This document shows, one piece after another, positions 1-10,102 of a stretch of DNA of 64,000 bases. The position numbers and the translations under genes were made by a program. The notes under the pieces are model-generated. The model searched no databases, was not told where the DNA came from, and saw only the letters and a list, made by a program, of their open reading frames with translations. Location of the stretch: contig NZ_JAHXYI010000001.1 in NCBI RefSeq assembly GCF_019970045.1, positions 676,632 to 740,631 of the forward strand. The letters run 5' to 3'. Origin of the DNA: Chryseobacterium sp. GVT01B (lineage in GTDB: Bacteria; Bacteroidota; Bacteroidia; Flavobacteriales; Weeksellaceae). Within the stretch, counting starts at the first letter, position 1. The number at the start of each line of letters is the position of its first letter.

Positions 1-972
1 TTACCATCAAGTAATATGAATTCTTCTAAATATGCAGGATATAATACTGTAAAGGGAAGTGATAATGAAATGAAATATAAATGGAATGCTTTCAGTGAAG
101 TTAAAAAAGCTTCATTTTCATTAGGATTTGTAAGAGATTTATCACTAGGCACCGGGGACGAAATGAAAAACCCTTCCTTTGCCTTCAGTGTTAGAAGTAC
201 TTTGATAAGAGTTCGGACAAGGAAGAATAAAGATTCAATACTGGCTCATGATGCTAGACTGAAAGGCGTTTTGAGTAATATCAACAAAGATTGGGTACAT
301 TCAAATGAACATAAATTATTAAGTGATTCATGTATGAGAGCTGGTGTTAAAGATGATGCCAAAGCAGAAATTTTTGAAAAAGGCAAAGCTCGTTTTAAGA
401 AAAAATTTGCTGAAAAGTATAAAAGCTCAAAAGAAGCGGACTATTACAGGAATCTGCTGGAAGCACCACCTCTCATTTCTGCAGATTTTGCAGGAGGTTA
501 CAGTACTTTTTTCTCAGATAATAAATTTTCAAACAATCATTTTGGAAAATTAGGATTTTGGTTAACCTTAAATACAGGTTTTGATTTTGCTAAAAGTGAT
601 GAACCAAATGTAGAGAAAAGACTCAATTTCTACGGTATAGTCAGATATTTAGATGATGGAACAAATTTAGATGCTAATCAACAGTTCCTAAGAACAAAAA
701 ACTGTGATTTAGGTGGGAAAGCTGAATTTACCTATAAAAGGTTCTCTATTTCTTACGAATATATTTATCGTATTAATGATATCGAAAATACCTTTCGTTC
801 CAGTGGCTTGATTGCTTATAAGGTTTCAGATAAAGTATACATCAATGCAGCCTTTGGGAAAAATTATGGAGAAAAAGATAATCTTATTTCATTTTTGGGC
901 CTTAATTGGGGATTGGATTCTGAAAAGAAGAGTGTTTTTGTAGATCCTGCTGATGAAAAGAAAATTCAATAA
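1..972 (+). CDS. Unknown beta-barrel-like protein, 5'-truncated by window edge
   Basis: The frame is open back to base 1 (no stop before the ATG at 16), so the gene probably starts outside the window and at least 324 codons are visible. I do not recognise the family. The C-terminal half (from about residue 155) alternates aromatic and polar residues in short strands with turns, as in outer-membrane beta-barrels of Bacteroidota, and a Lys-rich helical stretch lies near residues 115-140. No signal peptide can be judged because the N-terminus is missing. A strong terminator follows. An outer-membrane location is inference only. Confidence 0.6.
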   Translation, partial: LPSSNMNSSKYAGYNTVKGSDNEMKYKWNAFSEVKKASFSLGFVRDLSLGTGDEMKNPSFAFSVRSTLIRVRTRKNKDSILAHDARLKGVLSNINKDWVHSNEHKLLSDSCMRAGVKDDAKAEIFEKGKARFKKKFAEKYKSSKEADYYRNLLEAPPLISADFAGGYSTFFSDNKFSNNHFGKLGFWLTLNTGFDFAKSDEPNVEKRLNFYGIVRYLDDGTNLDANQQFLRTKNCDLGGKAEFTYKRFSISYEYIYRINDIENTFRSSGLIAYKVSDKVYINAAFGKNYGEKDNLISFLGLNWGLDSEKKSVFVDPADEKKIQ

Positions 973-988
973 CTACATCATAACTTAG

Positions 989-1020
989 AAAAACCTTTTT
1001 GAATGTTCAAAAAGGTTTTT
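989..1020 (+). terminator. Rho-independent terminator
   Basis: Perfect 12-bp inverted repeat, arms 989-1000 and 1009-1020, with an 8-nt loop and a T-run inside the right arm. It separates the truncated first gene from eno. Confidence 0.85.
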
Positions 1021-1125
1021 TGTTCCTTTTAAAGTTGGAATTATCATAATATAAATTAACGAAAATTTAACTTGGATTTATTTCAAAAAAATCCCTCGAA
1101 ATACCCCTAAAAGTTAAATTTTGAT

Positions 1126-1133
1126 TAAATTTG
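1126..1133 (+). promoter_or_regulatory. Putative -7 box for eno
   Basis: TAAATTTG matches the Bacteroidota -7 consensus TAnnTTTG, 22 nt before the eno ATG. No good TTG -33 element is seen at the expected distance, so support comes from the -7 box alone. Confidence 0.45.
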
Positions 1134-1152
1134 TCTAAACTAAAAAAAATAA

Positions 1153-2448
<1,296 letters not shown>

Positions 2449-2467
2449 TTAATCGAATTTATAAATA

Positions 2468-2500
2468 ACGGCAAGCGAAATTTTTAGTTTGCCGTATTTT
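2468..2500 (+). terminator. Terminator after eno
   Basis: 7-bp perfect arms (2468-2474 and 2489-2495) followed by a short T-rich tail. It is weaker than the other terminators in the window. Confidence 0.6.
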
Positions 2501-2536
2501 ATGGAAAGTGGTATATTTAAAAAAAATAAATAAATA

Positions 2537-3823
2537 ATGTCAGACAACAAAGTAATATTGAATTACGACGGTAATTCATATGAATATCCAATCGTGGATA
2601 GTACTATCGGAGACAGAGGGATTGATATTTCAAAATTAAGAGACCAGACAGGTTTGATCACTCTGGATTTAGGTTACAAAAATACAGGAGCTACTATTAG
2701 CGACATCACTTACTTAGACGGAGATAAAGGAGAATTATTCTACAGAGGTTATCCAATTGAGCAGATTGCTGAAAAATCTAACTTCACAGAAGTAATGTAT
2801 CTTTTATTACATGGAGAATTACCTACTCAGGATCAGTTTACTTCATTCGACAACAATATTAAAAAATATAACTTCATCGCAGACGAAATGAAAAAGATCA
2901 TTGATGTTTTTCCTCGTTCTGCTCACCCTATGGGAGTTTTATCTTCTTTAACTTCTGCTTTGACAGCTTTCAACCCGAAAGCAGTTAACGTAAACTCTAA
3001 AGAAGAAATGGATCACGCAGCTGAGCTGATGATCGCTAAGTTCTCTCACCTTTGTGCCTGGACTTACAGAAAAACTCAAGGTTTACCATTAAACCACGGT
3101 GATAACAACCTAAACTACGTAGAGAACTTCTACAAAATGGCGTTCAGATTACCAAACGCTGATTTCGAAATCGATCCGGTAGTTGTAAATGCTTTAGATA
3201 AATTATTAATCCTTCACGCAGACCACGAACAAAACTGTTCTACTTCTACAGTAAGAATGGTAGGTTCTGCTCACACAGGTCTTTTCGCTTCTATCTCTGC
3301 TGGGGTATCTGCACTTTGGGGACCACTTCACGGTGGTGCCAACCAGGCAGTAATCGAAATGCTTGAATTGATCGAGAAAGATGGTGGTGATGTATCTAAA
3401 TATGTTGCTAAAGCTAAAGATAAAGCTGATAACTTCCGTCTAATGGGATTCGGACACAGAGTGTACAAAAACTTCGACCCAAGAGCGAAAATCATCAAGA
3501 AAGCTGCTGACGATATCCTTACAGCATTAGGTATTCAGGATAAAGCTCTTGACATTGCAATGCAGTTAGAAAGAGTTGCCCTTGAAGACGAGTACTTCGT
3601 AGAAAGAAAACTATATCCAAACGTAGACTTCTATTCAGGAATTATCTACAGAGCGTTAGGAATCCCTACAGAAATGTTTACAGTAATGTTTGCATTGGGA
3701 AGACTTCCGGGATGGATCTCTCAGTGGAAAGAAATGAGACTGAAAGGAGACCCTATCGGAAGACCAAGACAGGTTTACCAAGGTGCTCAGGAAAGAAACT
3801 ACATCGACATTGCAAGCAGATAA
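2537..3823 (+). CDS. gltA: Citrate synthase
   Basis: Condenses oxaloacetate and acetyl-CoA at the entry to the TCA cycle. The 428 aa match the hexameric type II (Gram-negative) citrate synthases, which have an N-terminal beta-rich segment. Visible catalytic signatures are LHADHEQNCSTS, the GPLHGGANQAV segment carrying a catalytic His, and GFGHRVYKNFDPRA, with the terminal part around PRQVYQG. The start ATG at 2537 follows an A-rich tract. It lies directly after eno and ends at a bidirectional terminator shared with a convergent esterase gene. Confidence 0.97.
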   Translation: MSDNKVILNYDGNSYEYPIVDSTIGDRGIDISKLRDQTGLITLDLGYKNTGATISDITYLDGDKGELFYRGYPIEQIAEKSNFTEVMYLLLHGELPTQDQFTSFDNNIKKYNFIADEMKKIIDVFPRSAHPMGVLSSLTSALTAFNPKAVNVNSKEEMDHAAELMIAKFSHLCAWTYRKTQGLPLNHGDNNLNYVENFYKMAFRLPNADFEIDPVVVNALDKLLILHADHEQNCSTSTVRMVGSAHTGLFASISAGVSALWGPLHGGANQAVIEMLELIEKDGGDVSKYVAKAKDKADNFRLMGFGHRVYKNFDPRAKIIKKAADDILTALGIQDKALDIAMQLERVALEDEYFVERKLYPNVDFYSGIIYRALGIPTEMFTVMFALGRLPGWISQWKEMRLKGDPIGRPRQVYQGAQERNYIDIASR

Positions 3824-3840
3824 TATTTGCTTATACCATA

Positions 3841-3870
3841 AAAAATCCCAAAGCTTGCTTTGGGATTTTT
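3841..3870. terminator. Bidirectional terminator between gltA and esterase
   Basis: Perfect 14-bp inverted repeat (3841-3854 and 3857-3870). The A-tract on one side and T-tract on the other allow it to serve both convergent genes; the minus-strand gene stops inside its right end. Confidence 0.85.
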
Positions 3871-4688
3871 TATTTAAAATGTTGCCTGAAAAAAATGAAA
3901 TGATGCTCAATGGATTTTTTCCAATATTCTGTATTATGATTTCCCGGTTGAGAAATAAATGTAATGTGAGTTTTCAGACTATCGGCAATATCTCTAATTT
4001 CAATCGTGGAAGGATAAAGTATATCTTCCGTGCCGCAATCTATTAGAAAAGGATTTCCTTTATTATAAGCTTTTAAAAGTGTTGAAATATTATATTGACT
4101 CCATTCTTCCGGTGAACCTAATGTTTTGTTCAGATCATCAGTAATTCTGGTTGTATTAAAGAATTGTAAACTTGCATTTCGCATAACATTAGGATCTAAC
4201 GAAAAGGCACCACTTGTACTTCCGGCAGTATTGAAATAATCCTGATGAAGCAAAAAATATCGGATAGCACCATATCCTCCCATGCTCAATCCACTGATGA
4301 AAACATTTTTTTTGTCGATGCTGAAATTTTTATGAACCTTGGGAACCAGCTCCTTAAAAAAGAAATCTTCAGCTCTTGACCCTTTATCATAAGGACTGTT
4401 TATATACCATGTTGTAAACCCATCCGGGCAGACAATAATCATTTTATATTGATCAGAAAATTTCTGAAGGTCTGTTGTTTGTGACCATTGACGATAATTT
4501 TGACTGTACCCATGCAGTAAATATACTAATGGATATTTCTCTTTCATATCATAGGTTTTAGGTTTGAAAATAAGTACCGTATCTGGTTTTGATATAAATC
4601 TGGATTTTAGAATCCATTTTTCCTGCGCTTTGAATAGTTGCAGGTTTATTAGGATGGCAATAATCAACAGAATGTTTTTTGTATACAT
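3870..4688 (-). CDS. Secreted alpha/beta-hydrolase, putative esterase family
   Basis: About 272 aa. The start chosen at 4688 (MYTKNILL) gives a clear signal peptide ending near LFKAQ. The longer frame up to 4844 would run into the divergent HxlR gene and lacks a signal peptide. Esterase D/feruloyl-esterase-like features are HGYSQNYRQW (oxyanion region), the nucleophile elbow GLSMGG, an acidic residue in IDCGTEDILY, and a C-terminal catalytic His in PGNHNTEYW. It probably acts on an ester substrate in the periplasm; the substrate is unknown. It is divergent from the HxlR-type regulator at 4765, which may control it. Confidence 0.85.
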   Translation of the reverse strand: MYTKNILLIIAILINLQLFKAQEKWILKSRFISKPDTVLIFKPKTYDMKEKYPLVYLLHGYSQNYRQWSQTTDLQKFSDQYKMIIVCPDGFTTWYINSPYDKGSRAEDFFFKELVPKVHKNFSIDKKNVFISGLSMGGYGAIRYFLLHQDYFNTAGSTSGAFSLDPNVMRNASLQFFNTTRITDDLNKTLGSPEEWSQYNISTLLKAYNKGNPFLIDCGTEDILYPSTIEIRDIADSLKTHITFISQPGNHNTEYWKKSIEHHFIFFRQHFK

Positions 4689-4764
4689 AATTTTGTAATT
4701 TTGAGGTAAATTTCTGCAAGCTGTCTGTGAATTACAATAACGAACAAAATTGTGAGTGATCATT

Positions 4765-5142
4765 ATGAGAAAAGAAACTTCAACCAATGCGGCAAACGAA
4801 CAGTTTCTGTTCGGTATCTGTGAACTGAATTCTGCTGTAAGCATTATCAGCGGACGCTGGAAATCGCAGATTATTTATTCGATATCGGAAGGAAACAACA
4901 GGTTTCATCTTTTGAAGAAAGAATTACCTAATATTTCTGAACAGGTTTTAGGAAGACAGCTAAAGGAATTGGAAACCCATAAGATTATTATTAAAAAAGA
5001 CATTCCCGATACTATTCCTTCCGGAATTGAGTATATACTGACAAACAAAGGCGAAGACCTTATCCCTATCCTGAAAAGCTTATGTGAATGGGGGAAAGAA
5101 TATGAGAATGGGAAAGAAATAATGATCTGCAATATTTCTTAG
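4765..5142 (+). CDS. HxlR-family winged-helix transcriptional regulator
   Basis: 125 aa from the ATG at 4765; a GTG at 4756 would add three residues. It has the HxlR layout: an N-terminal Cys (FGICEL), the ISGRWKSQIIYSI helix, recognition-helix segment ISEQVLGRQLKELE, a wing with DIPDTIPSGIEY, and C-terminal LKSLCEWGKEY. Members usually repress divergent genes and respond to electrophilic or oxidative signals through Cys or small ligands. The divergent neighbour is the secreted esterase (77 bp between starts), the most likely target by position. Confidence 0.9.
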   Translation: MRKETSTNAANEQFLFGICELNSAVSIISGRWKSQIIYSISEGNNRFHLLKKELPNISEQVLGRQLKELETHKIIIKKDIPDTIPSGIEYILTNKGEDLIPILKSLCEWGKEYENGKEIMICNIS

Positions 5143-5182
5143 AAAAACATATATGTTGCTGAAATTGAATCCAATAATTTGT

Positions 5183-5190
5183 TAATTTTG
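5183..5190 (+). promoter_or_regulatory. Putative -7 box for the AraC-type regulator
   Basis: TAATTTTG matches TAnnTTTG, with a TTG at 5165-5167 upstream (15-nt spacing, slightly short). It implies a leader of about 100 nt that contains two short reading frames (5196-5231 and 5232-5291). Confidence 0.45.
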
Positions 5191-5296
5191 CTTTTATGAA
5201 ATTATTGATATGCTCAGAACTGAATGATTGAATGACCAGACCTTATAATAAACTGCGAACTCAAATGTTTCATTATTTAAGAATAAATTAATTATC

Positions 5297-6358
5297 ATGA
5301 CTTTCGGACAACAGATGTTATTTTTCTTCAGTGCAGTAGGAGCATTCAACGGACTTCTGCTGGGAATTTATCTGTTGTTTGTTAAAAAACTGAAGTATCT
5401 GCCGGATTTTTTCCTGGGTCTTCTTCTTCTCATGCTAAGTTCAAGAGTAGGAATTTCCGTATGCATTTACTTTTATCCCGACTTGCCGAGAATTATCCCG
5501 CATTTGGGGCTTTCAGCCTTATTTTTCACCGGACCAGCTCTATATTACTATGTGAAATCTTCCTTTCAGCAAGACCAGTTTGATTGGAAAAACTGTCAGA
5601 AATGGTTTGGAATACTAACACTAACTTTAGGAGCTGTCGGTTTATTATATCTGCTTTTCCCTGTTACATGGGAACATTATTTTGGAACATTTATTTATAC
5701 CGTTTGGTCTATATTTGTATTCCTTACAGTTTACCAGTACTATAACTTTTCAAAGCAAAACCATAAGAGCCCAAACAAATTTGTTCTTCCGGTACTGATC
5801 AGTAATGTGATTATCTTTTTGACTTATCAGTTGATTTCAACGGGTTGGGTACAGATATATTGTGCAGGAGGAAGTCTGGTATTTTCATTTGTACTGTATG
5901 CCAATTTTTTAATTCTATTCAATAAAAAATATCAGCAGCTTCCCGTAAAAGAAACAGAAAAATATTCCAATAAAAAGATTTCCGGAGAACAGGCGGGTAA
6001 TTTTGTATCAAGATTACAAAGATTAATGGATACAGAGGGGCTCTATAAAAATCCGAATTTAAAACTGAGTGATCTTGCTTCAAGAATGAATATGTCAACT
6101 CACCAGCTTTCCCAATTGCTGAATGATAACTTGGGAAAAAGTTTTTCTACCTGCATTAATGAATACAGGATCAATGAAGCCTGTGAAATGATAGAAAACG
6201 GATCTTATTTAAAGATTGAGGAGATTGGCTATGAAGTAGGATTTAATTCCAAGTCAACTTTCTTTTCAACTTTCAAGAAAATTAAAAATACAACCCCTCT
6301 TTTGTATAAACAGACTCAAACCCTTACTGAGCCTAGGTTTCAGAGTTCAAATTTATAA
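5297..6358 (+). CDS. Membrane-anchored AraC-family transcriptional regulator
   Basis: 353 aa. Residues about 1-215 form some seven hydrophobic segments. Residues about 235-340 form an AraC-type double helix-turn-helix: LSDLASRMNMSTHQLSQLLN is the first HTH, and IEEIGYEVGFNSKSTFFSTF with the trailing Pro (TTPLLYK) is the second. This arrangement, an integral-membrane sensor fused to AraC, is common in Flavobacteriia. It sits 80 bp upstream of an outer-membrane receptor gene with its own -7 box; control of that receptor is a reasonable inference. The inducing signal is unknown. Confidence 0.9.
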   Translation: MTFGQQMLFFFSAVGAFNGLLLGIYLLFVKKLKYLPDFFLGLLLLMLSSRVGISVCIYFYPDLPRIIPHLGLSALFFTGPALYYYVKSSFQQDQFDWKNCQKWFGILTLTLGAVGLLYLLFPVTWEHYFGTFIYTVWSIFVFLTVYQYYNFSKQNHKSPNKFVLPVLISNVIIFLTYQLISTGWVQIYCAGGSLVFSFVLYANFLILFNKKYQQLPVKETEKYSNKKISGEQAGNFVSRLQRLMDTEGLYKNPNLKLSDLASRMNMSTHQLSQLLNDNLGKSFSTCINEYRINEACEMIENGSYLKIEEIGYEVGFNSKSTFFSTFKKIKNTTPLLYKQTQTLTEPRFQSSNL

Positions 6359-6409
6359 TTCAGTACTGCGGAATTTCAATTTCAAAACCGCTTTTTTACG
6401 ACAAGCCGA

Positions 6410-6417
6410 TACTTTTG
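6410..6417 (+). promoter_or_regulatory. Putative -7 box for outer-membrane receptor
   Basis: TACTTTTG, 21 nt before the ATG at 6439. The -33 region is T-rich but lacks a clear TTG. Confidence 0.45.
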
Positions 6418-6438
6418 ATTTCATAAAATTTAAAATCT

Positions 6439-8613
6439 ATGATCATCAAATTGTGGCTTTTGTTATTCCTGCTGTTTCTCTCCATTTTTGGTAAAGCACA
6501 GGAAATTGTAAAAAATAAATTTTCGGATTCTCTGACTCAGGTAAGATCTTCCACCACAACTATTTCTGAAGTCATTCTTCAATCAGCTCCGCGAAAGATG
6601 AAATTAAATGATGGAAACCTGATAGTATCTGTTGCCGGAAACAGAGACTTTAAAACCTCTACCCATCTTCTTGATGTTTTAAGAAAAACACCCGGCGTTA
6701 CAGTAGACCAGGAAGACGGAATTTTTATTGGCGGAAGAATTGCTCCGGCTGTTCTTATCGATGGAAAACCTGTTGTGATGAACAATCAGGAATTGCAGGC
6801 CTATTTGCGGTCTTTATCTCCAGATATGGTGGAATCTGTAGAAGTGAATACCAATCCGTCTTCAAAATATGATGCCGAATTTAAAGGGATCATTGATATT
6901 AAATTAAAAAAGAATATCAGTCTCGGCTGGAAAGTAAGCTATAATGGTAATGTGTATATCAATAAATTCAATTACAGGGAAAATGCATTCAATACATCTT
7001 ATCATACGGGAAAAGTTACATACAGCCTTCAGGCAGGTTATAATGAAGGGATTTCTACCTATCGTTATCAGGCTTTGCAGCGGCTGGCAAATACCAATAT
7101 TATGCGTACCCACACCTACCAGGAAGATTTTGGGAAGATGTATAATATTCAGGCTGGAGCTGATTTCAGAATGAATGATAAAAACAGACTTGGAGTCAAT
7201 CTGAGAGGTAATTTCAGGGATAATGACCGTACACGGGACGGCTCTCTTTTTACTACCGATAAAAATGAAACCCAGACAGTATTGAATACCGCCAGTGAAA
7301 ATCCCACCCGTTATTCACAGGATAATTATGGAATTACCACCGATTATTCTTTTCAAAACAAAGGATTTAAAATCAGTTTTTTAGGAAACTATCTTTCAGT
7401 TAAAAATAAACAGAATGATGATTTTATCAATAGAGATAAGGCTACATTAAATCTTCTGTCTTACTGGAAATCTGATTTGATTAATAAAATTAATATCTAT
7501 ACTGCACAGATAGATGCTTCACAGAAAATTAATCATGTAGATCTTGAAGCAGGATTCAAATACAGCAGTTCAGACACTCAAAACAATATCAGGTATGATA
7601 CATTGTCTGTCGGAAATCAGTTTGTCTTTGATCCTGCGAGAAGTAATGTGTTTTCATATAAAGAAAAAATCTGGGCAGGTTATCTGGCCTACAGACAGAA
7701 AATAGGAAGTTTACAGATCAATGCAGGACTAAGATTTGAAAATACCAACAGTATTTCCAATGCAGTTACCGTGGATTCCGTTGTTGCAAGAAACTATCTG
7801 AAATGGCTTCCGTCGTTAAGTGCAAATTATACTTTTAACAAGTCCAGTGAACTTTCTCTTTCTTACAGCAGGAAAATAACTAGACCGGTTTTCTCTCAGC
7901 TTAATCCGTTCCGGTTTTATTTCAGTCCGCTAAATTACTGGATAGGGAATCCTTATCTGCTTCCTTCCTTTACAAATCAGATCAAAGCAACCTATCGCTA
8001 TAAAAACTGGATCACCAGCTTTACAGTTGGAAAAGAAAAAGATGTGATGACACGTTATCCACTGTACAATCCGGAAACAAATGTATTGGAGTATCTGGGA
8101 ACGAATCTTCCGTACAGGAACTTTGCTGTTTTGGAAACCAGCTTTCCAGTCAGAATTACAAAATGGTGGAATATTACCAGCCAGATCACAGGATATTATA
8201 ATGATGAATTCAGGCCTTATCTGGATGAGGTTTTTGCATTGAAAATTTACAATTTTGAAGTAAGGCTAAACCAGGTGTTTTCCCTTCCAAAAGGATTTAC
8301 CGTAAACGTATTTGCTAACTATGAATCAAAAACGGGGAACAGCCTTTACATTATCAAACCAAGGTATACCGTAGAGGTATCAGTGCAAAAGTCGTGGTTT
8401 GATAATCAACTAAACACTAAATTGGGTTTTAATAATCTCCTGGATTCCTATGAGCAACGACTGGAATTCCGGCACAAAAAGATTATGGATAATCGTTTTA
8501 CCCATTGGTGGGATAGCAGCCGATTGGTATTTTCACTCAGTTATACTATAGGAAGTTCAAAATATCAGGTTAAAGAAACCCAGAAGACAGAAGAAGAAAA
8601 CAGAACGAGATAA
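6439..8613 (+). CDS. Outer-membrane beta-barrel receptor (TonB-receptor-like)
   Basis: 724 aa. The signal peptide ends around GKAQE. A plug-like domain (about 40-160) contains LLDVLRKTPGVTVD, IGGRIAPAVLIDGKPV and the VESVEVNTNPSSKYDAEFKGIIDIKLKK segment, which resembles TonB-dependent receptor plugs. A long C-terminal barrel follows. It belongs to the outer-membrane beta-barrel group without a CarboxypepD-like N-terminal domain and without an SusD partner. The substrate cannot be read. It follows the membrane AraC regulator and ends at a hairpin at 8614. It is related in architecture to the pair at 19316-23881. Confidence 0.87.
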   Translation: MIIKLWLLLFLLFLSIFGKAQEIVKNKFSDSLTQVRSSTTTISEVILQSAPRKMKLNDGNLIVSVAGNRDFKTSTHLLDVLRKTPGVTVDQEDGIFIGGRIAPAVLIDGKPVVMNNQELQAYLRSLSPDMVESVEVNTNPSSKYDAEFKGIIDIKLKKNISLGWKVSYNGNVYINKFNYRENAFNTSYHTGKVTYSLQAGYNEGISTYRYQALQRLANTNIMRTHTYQEDFGKMYNIQAGADFRMNDKNRLGVNLRGNFRDNDRTRDGSLFTTDKNETQTVLNTASENPTRYSQDNYGITTDYSFQNKGFKISFLGNYLSVKNKQNDDFINRDKATLNLLSYWKSDLINKINIYTAQIDASQKINHVDLEAGFKYSSSDTQNNIRYDTLSVGNQFVFDPARSNVFSYKEKIWAGYLAYRQKIGSLQINAGLRFENTNSISNAVTVDSVVARNYLKWLPSLSANYTFNKSSELSLSYSRKITRPVFSQLNPFRFYFSPLNYWIGNPYLLPSFTNQIKATYRYKNWITSFTVGKEKDVMTRYPLYNPETNVLEYLGTNLPYRNFAVLETSFPVRITKWWNITSQITGYYNDEFRPYLDEVFALKIYNFEVRLNQVFSLPKGFTVNVFANYESKTGNSLYIIKPRYTVEVSVQKSWFDNQLNTKLGFNNLLDSYEQRLEFRHKKIMDNRFTHWWDSSRLVFSLSYTIGSSKYQVKETQKTEEENRTR

Positions 8614-8648
8614 GAAAGCCTGCTTGAAAAAGCAGACTTTCGTTTTTA
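8614..8648 (+). terminator. Terminator after outer-membrane receptor
   Basis: Arms 8614-8625 and 8630-8641 (12 bp with one mismatch) followed by a T-run. It lies directly next to the stop codon of the convergent GG-leader peptide gene. Confidence 0.75.
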
Positions 8649-8813
8649 TTATGGACATTGACATCTGTCGCATGTCCAGATATAACAATTTCCTGCATCA
8701 TCCCACTCGCAGCATCTTCTGCCTGTTGAGATTGGAGCACCTCCCATTACAGATTTTTGTTGATCTCTTCCTAATTTTTGTGCATTTTTAAGCACTGGAT
8801 TGTTCTTGTTCAT
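8649..8813 (-). CDS. Orphan GG-leader cysteine-rich peptide (bacteriocin-like precursor)
   Basis: 54 codons read on the minus strand from the ATG at 8813-8811 to TAA at 8651-8649. The N-terminal 25 residues (MNKNNPVLKNAQ..., ending SVMGG) look like a double-glycine leader: charged, LxxxxLGRDQQKSV-like spacing, then Met-Gly-Gly. The remaining 29-residue core starts at Ala26 and holds six Cys (34, 35, 43, 48, 51, 53), two Trp and a C-terminal Pro. Such leaders are normally cut by C39-peptidase ABC exporters. Neither an exporter nor a modifying enzyme is encoded nearby, so any processing would be in trans. The function (antimicrobial, signalling or metal-binding) is unknown. Confidence 0.75.
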   Translation of the reverse strand: MNKNNPVLKNAQKLGRDQQKSVMGGAPISTGRRCCEWDDAGNCYIWTCDRCQCP

Positions 8814-9103
8814 AACTTTGATTTTTGGTGTTAATAGTTAAGTTTTATGGATTATAATTTCGCGAAAATTATATCACTAATATAGGAAATTAAATAATAG
8901 AATTATCTGTTTTTTTGTTCTTATGTAGATGGAAAATAGTAAGTTGTAGATGTTTTTGGAGCTATTCACTACAGTTGGCTTTACAGACAAGGAAATTTTG
9001 TTGAAGGGTGCTGATTTTGGAGATCAAATTTAATGCATAAAATAATCCAAAAGTTTTACAGATAGAGACCTTTACTTATATTTGTAGTATTGCATAAATC
9101 TTT
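8814..9103. other. Intergenic region between GG-leader peptide and amidinohydrolase
   Basis: 290 bp without a gene. It holds an AT-rich dyad with a TTTCGCGAAA core (arms 8854-8860 and 8866-8872), about 40 bp upstream of the peptide start, and a promoter for the gene at 9104. The rest shows no recognisable structure. Confidence 0.5.
9054..9084 (+). promoter_or_regulatory. Promoter for the amidinohydrolase gene
   Basis: TATATTTG at 9077-9084 fits TAnnTTTG, with a T-rich -33 element (GTTTTA at 9053-9058) about 19 nt upstream. The start codon is 20 nt downstream. Confidence 0.55.
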
Positions 9104-10018
9104 ATGAGACTAAACATTAAAAACGAAACGGGTAGGCTGAAGTCAGTAGTTCTAGGCCAGCCTAATTCACTGGGAGCAGTTCCCACACTAGAGGAAAGTT
9201 ATGACGCAAAGTCATATTACTCAATCGAACACAACATTTATCCTAAAGAAGAGGATATTATCAATGAAATGAACGCTTTTGAAGCAGTTCTGAAAAAGTA
9301 TGACGTTGAAGTACTGCGTCCAAGTATCATCAAAGATTACAACCAGGTTTTCTCAAGAGATGTGGCCTTTGTGATTGACGATAAGATGGTCATTTCCAAT
9401 GTGATCGCGGACAGAGCAGACGAGCAGGAAGCATACAAAAGCGTTTTTGAGAAAGTAGCATGGAGAAAGATCATCAACCTTCCGGAAACAGCTCATATTG
9501 AAGGAGGAGATGTGATCGTATGGAATGATTTTATTTTTATCGGAACCTGTTTCAGCGAAGATTACAGAAACTACAAGACAGCAAGAACAAACGAATACGC
9601 CATTGAAATCTTAAAAGAATATTTTCCAAAGAAGAGAATTATTGACCTGGAGCTGAAGAAAAACGATAAAGTTCCGTTTGAAGGTATTCTGCATCTGGAT
9701 TGTACATTCAATCCCGTAGGAGAAGACAAATGTATCATTTATAAAAACGGATTCGTTGATGAAAGTGACTACCGCTTGATTATCGATATTTTCGGAGAAG
9801 AAAACTGTTTCCATATCAATGACGAAGAAATGTTTGAAATGTTCCCGAATATCTTCTCAATTGCACCAGATGTGGTAGTTTCAGACAAAGCATTCACAAG
9901 AATGAATGACCATTTGAGAAACGTATGGGGAATGACCGTTGAAGAAATCCCTTACAGAGAAATCTCTAAAATGGGTGGTTTGTTGAGATGCTCTACAATG
10001 CCGCTTGTGAGAGAATAA
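9104..10018 (+). CDS. Dimethylarginine dimethylaminohydrolase/amidinotransferase-family protein
   Basis: 304 aa, guanidine-modifying beta/alpha propeller fold. Family landmarks are FSRD (83-86), HIEGGD (131-136), the catalytic His of LHLDCTF (H197) and the nucleophilic Cys near the C-terminus in LLRCSTMP (C296). These match DDAH, arginine deiminase and amidinotransferase relatives (PF02274/PF19420-like). The substrate is probably a free guanidino or ureido compound such as arginine, methylarginine or citrulline, but it cannot be decided from sequence. It is followed 84 bp later by a second, divergent member of the same superfamily (ctlX) and then by polyamine genes. Confidence 0.85.
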   Translation: MRLNIKNETGRLKSVVLGQPNSLGAVPTLEESYDAKSYYSIEHNIYPKEEDIINEMNAFEAVLKKYDVEVLRPSIIKDYNQVFSRDVAFVIDDKMVISNVIADRADEQEAYKSVFEKVAWRKIINLPETAHIEGGDVIVWNDFIFIGTCFSEDYRNYKTARTNEYAIEILKEYFPKKRIIDLELKKNDKVPFEGILHLDCTFNPVGEDKCIIYKNGFVDESDYRLIIDIFGEENCFHINDEEMFEMFPNIFSIAPDVVVSDKAFTRMNDHLRNVWGMTVEEIPYREISKMGGLLRCSTMPLVRE

Positions 10019-10102
10019 TGGAGTAGGAGTGGTTTAGGGTTTGAGAGTGGGAGAGTTGTAGTCTTTCAATCTTCAATCTTTTAATTTTTTAAATCAAAAA
10101 CA

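Noticed and set aside
4689..4844. N-terminal extension of the minus-strand esterase
   Set aside because: It would overlap the divergent HxlR gene and hide the signal peptide that starts at 4688.
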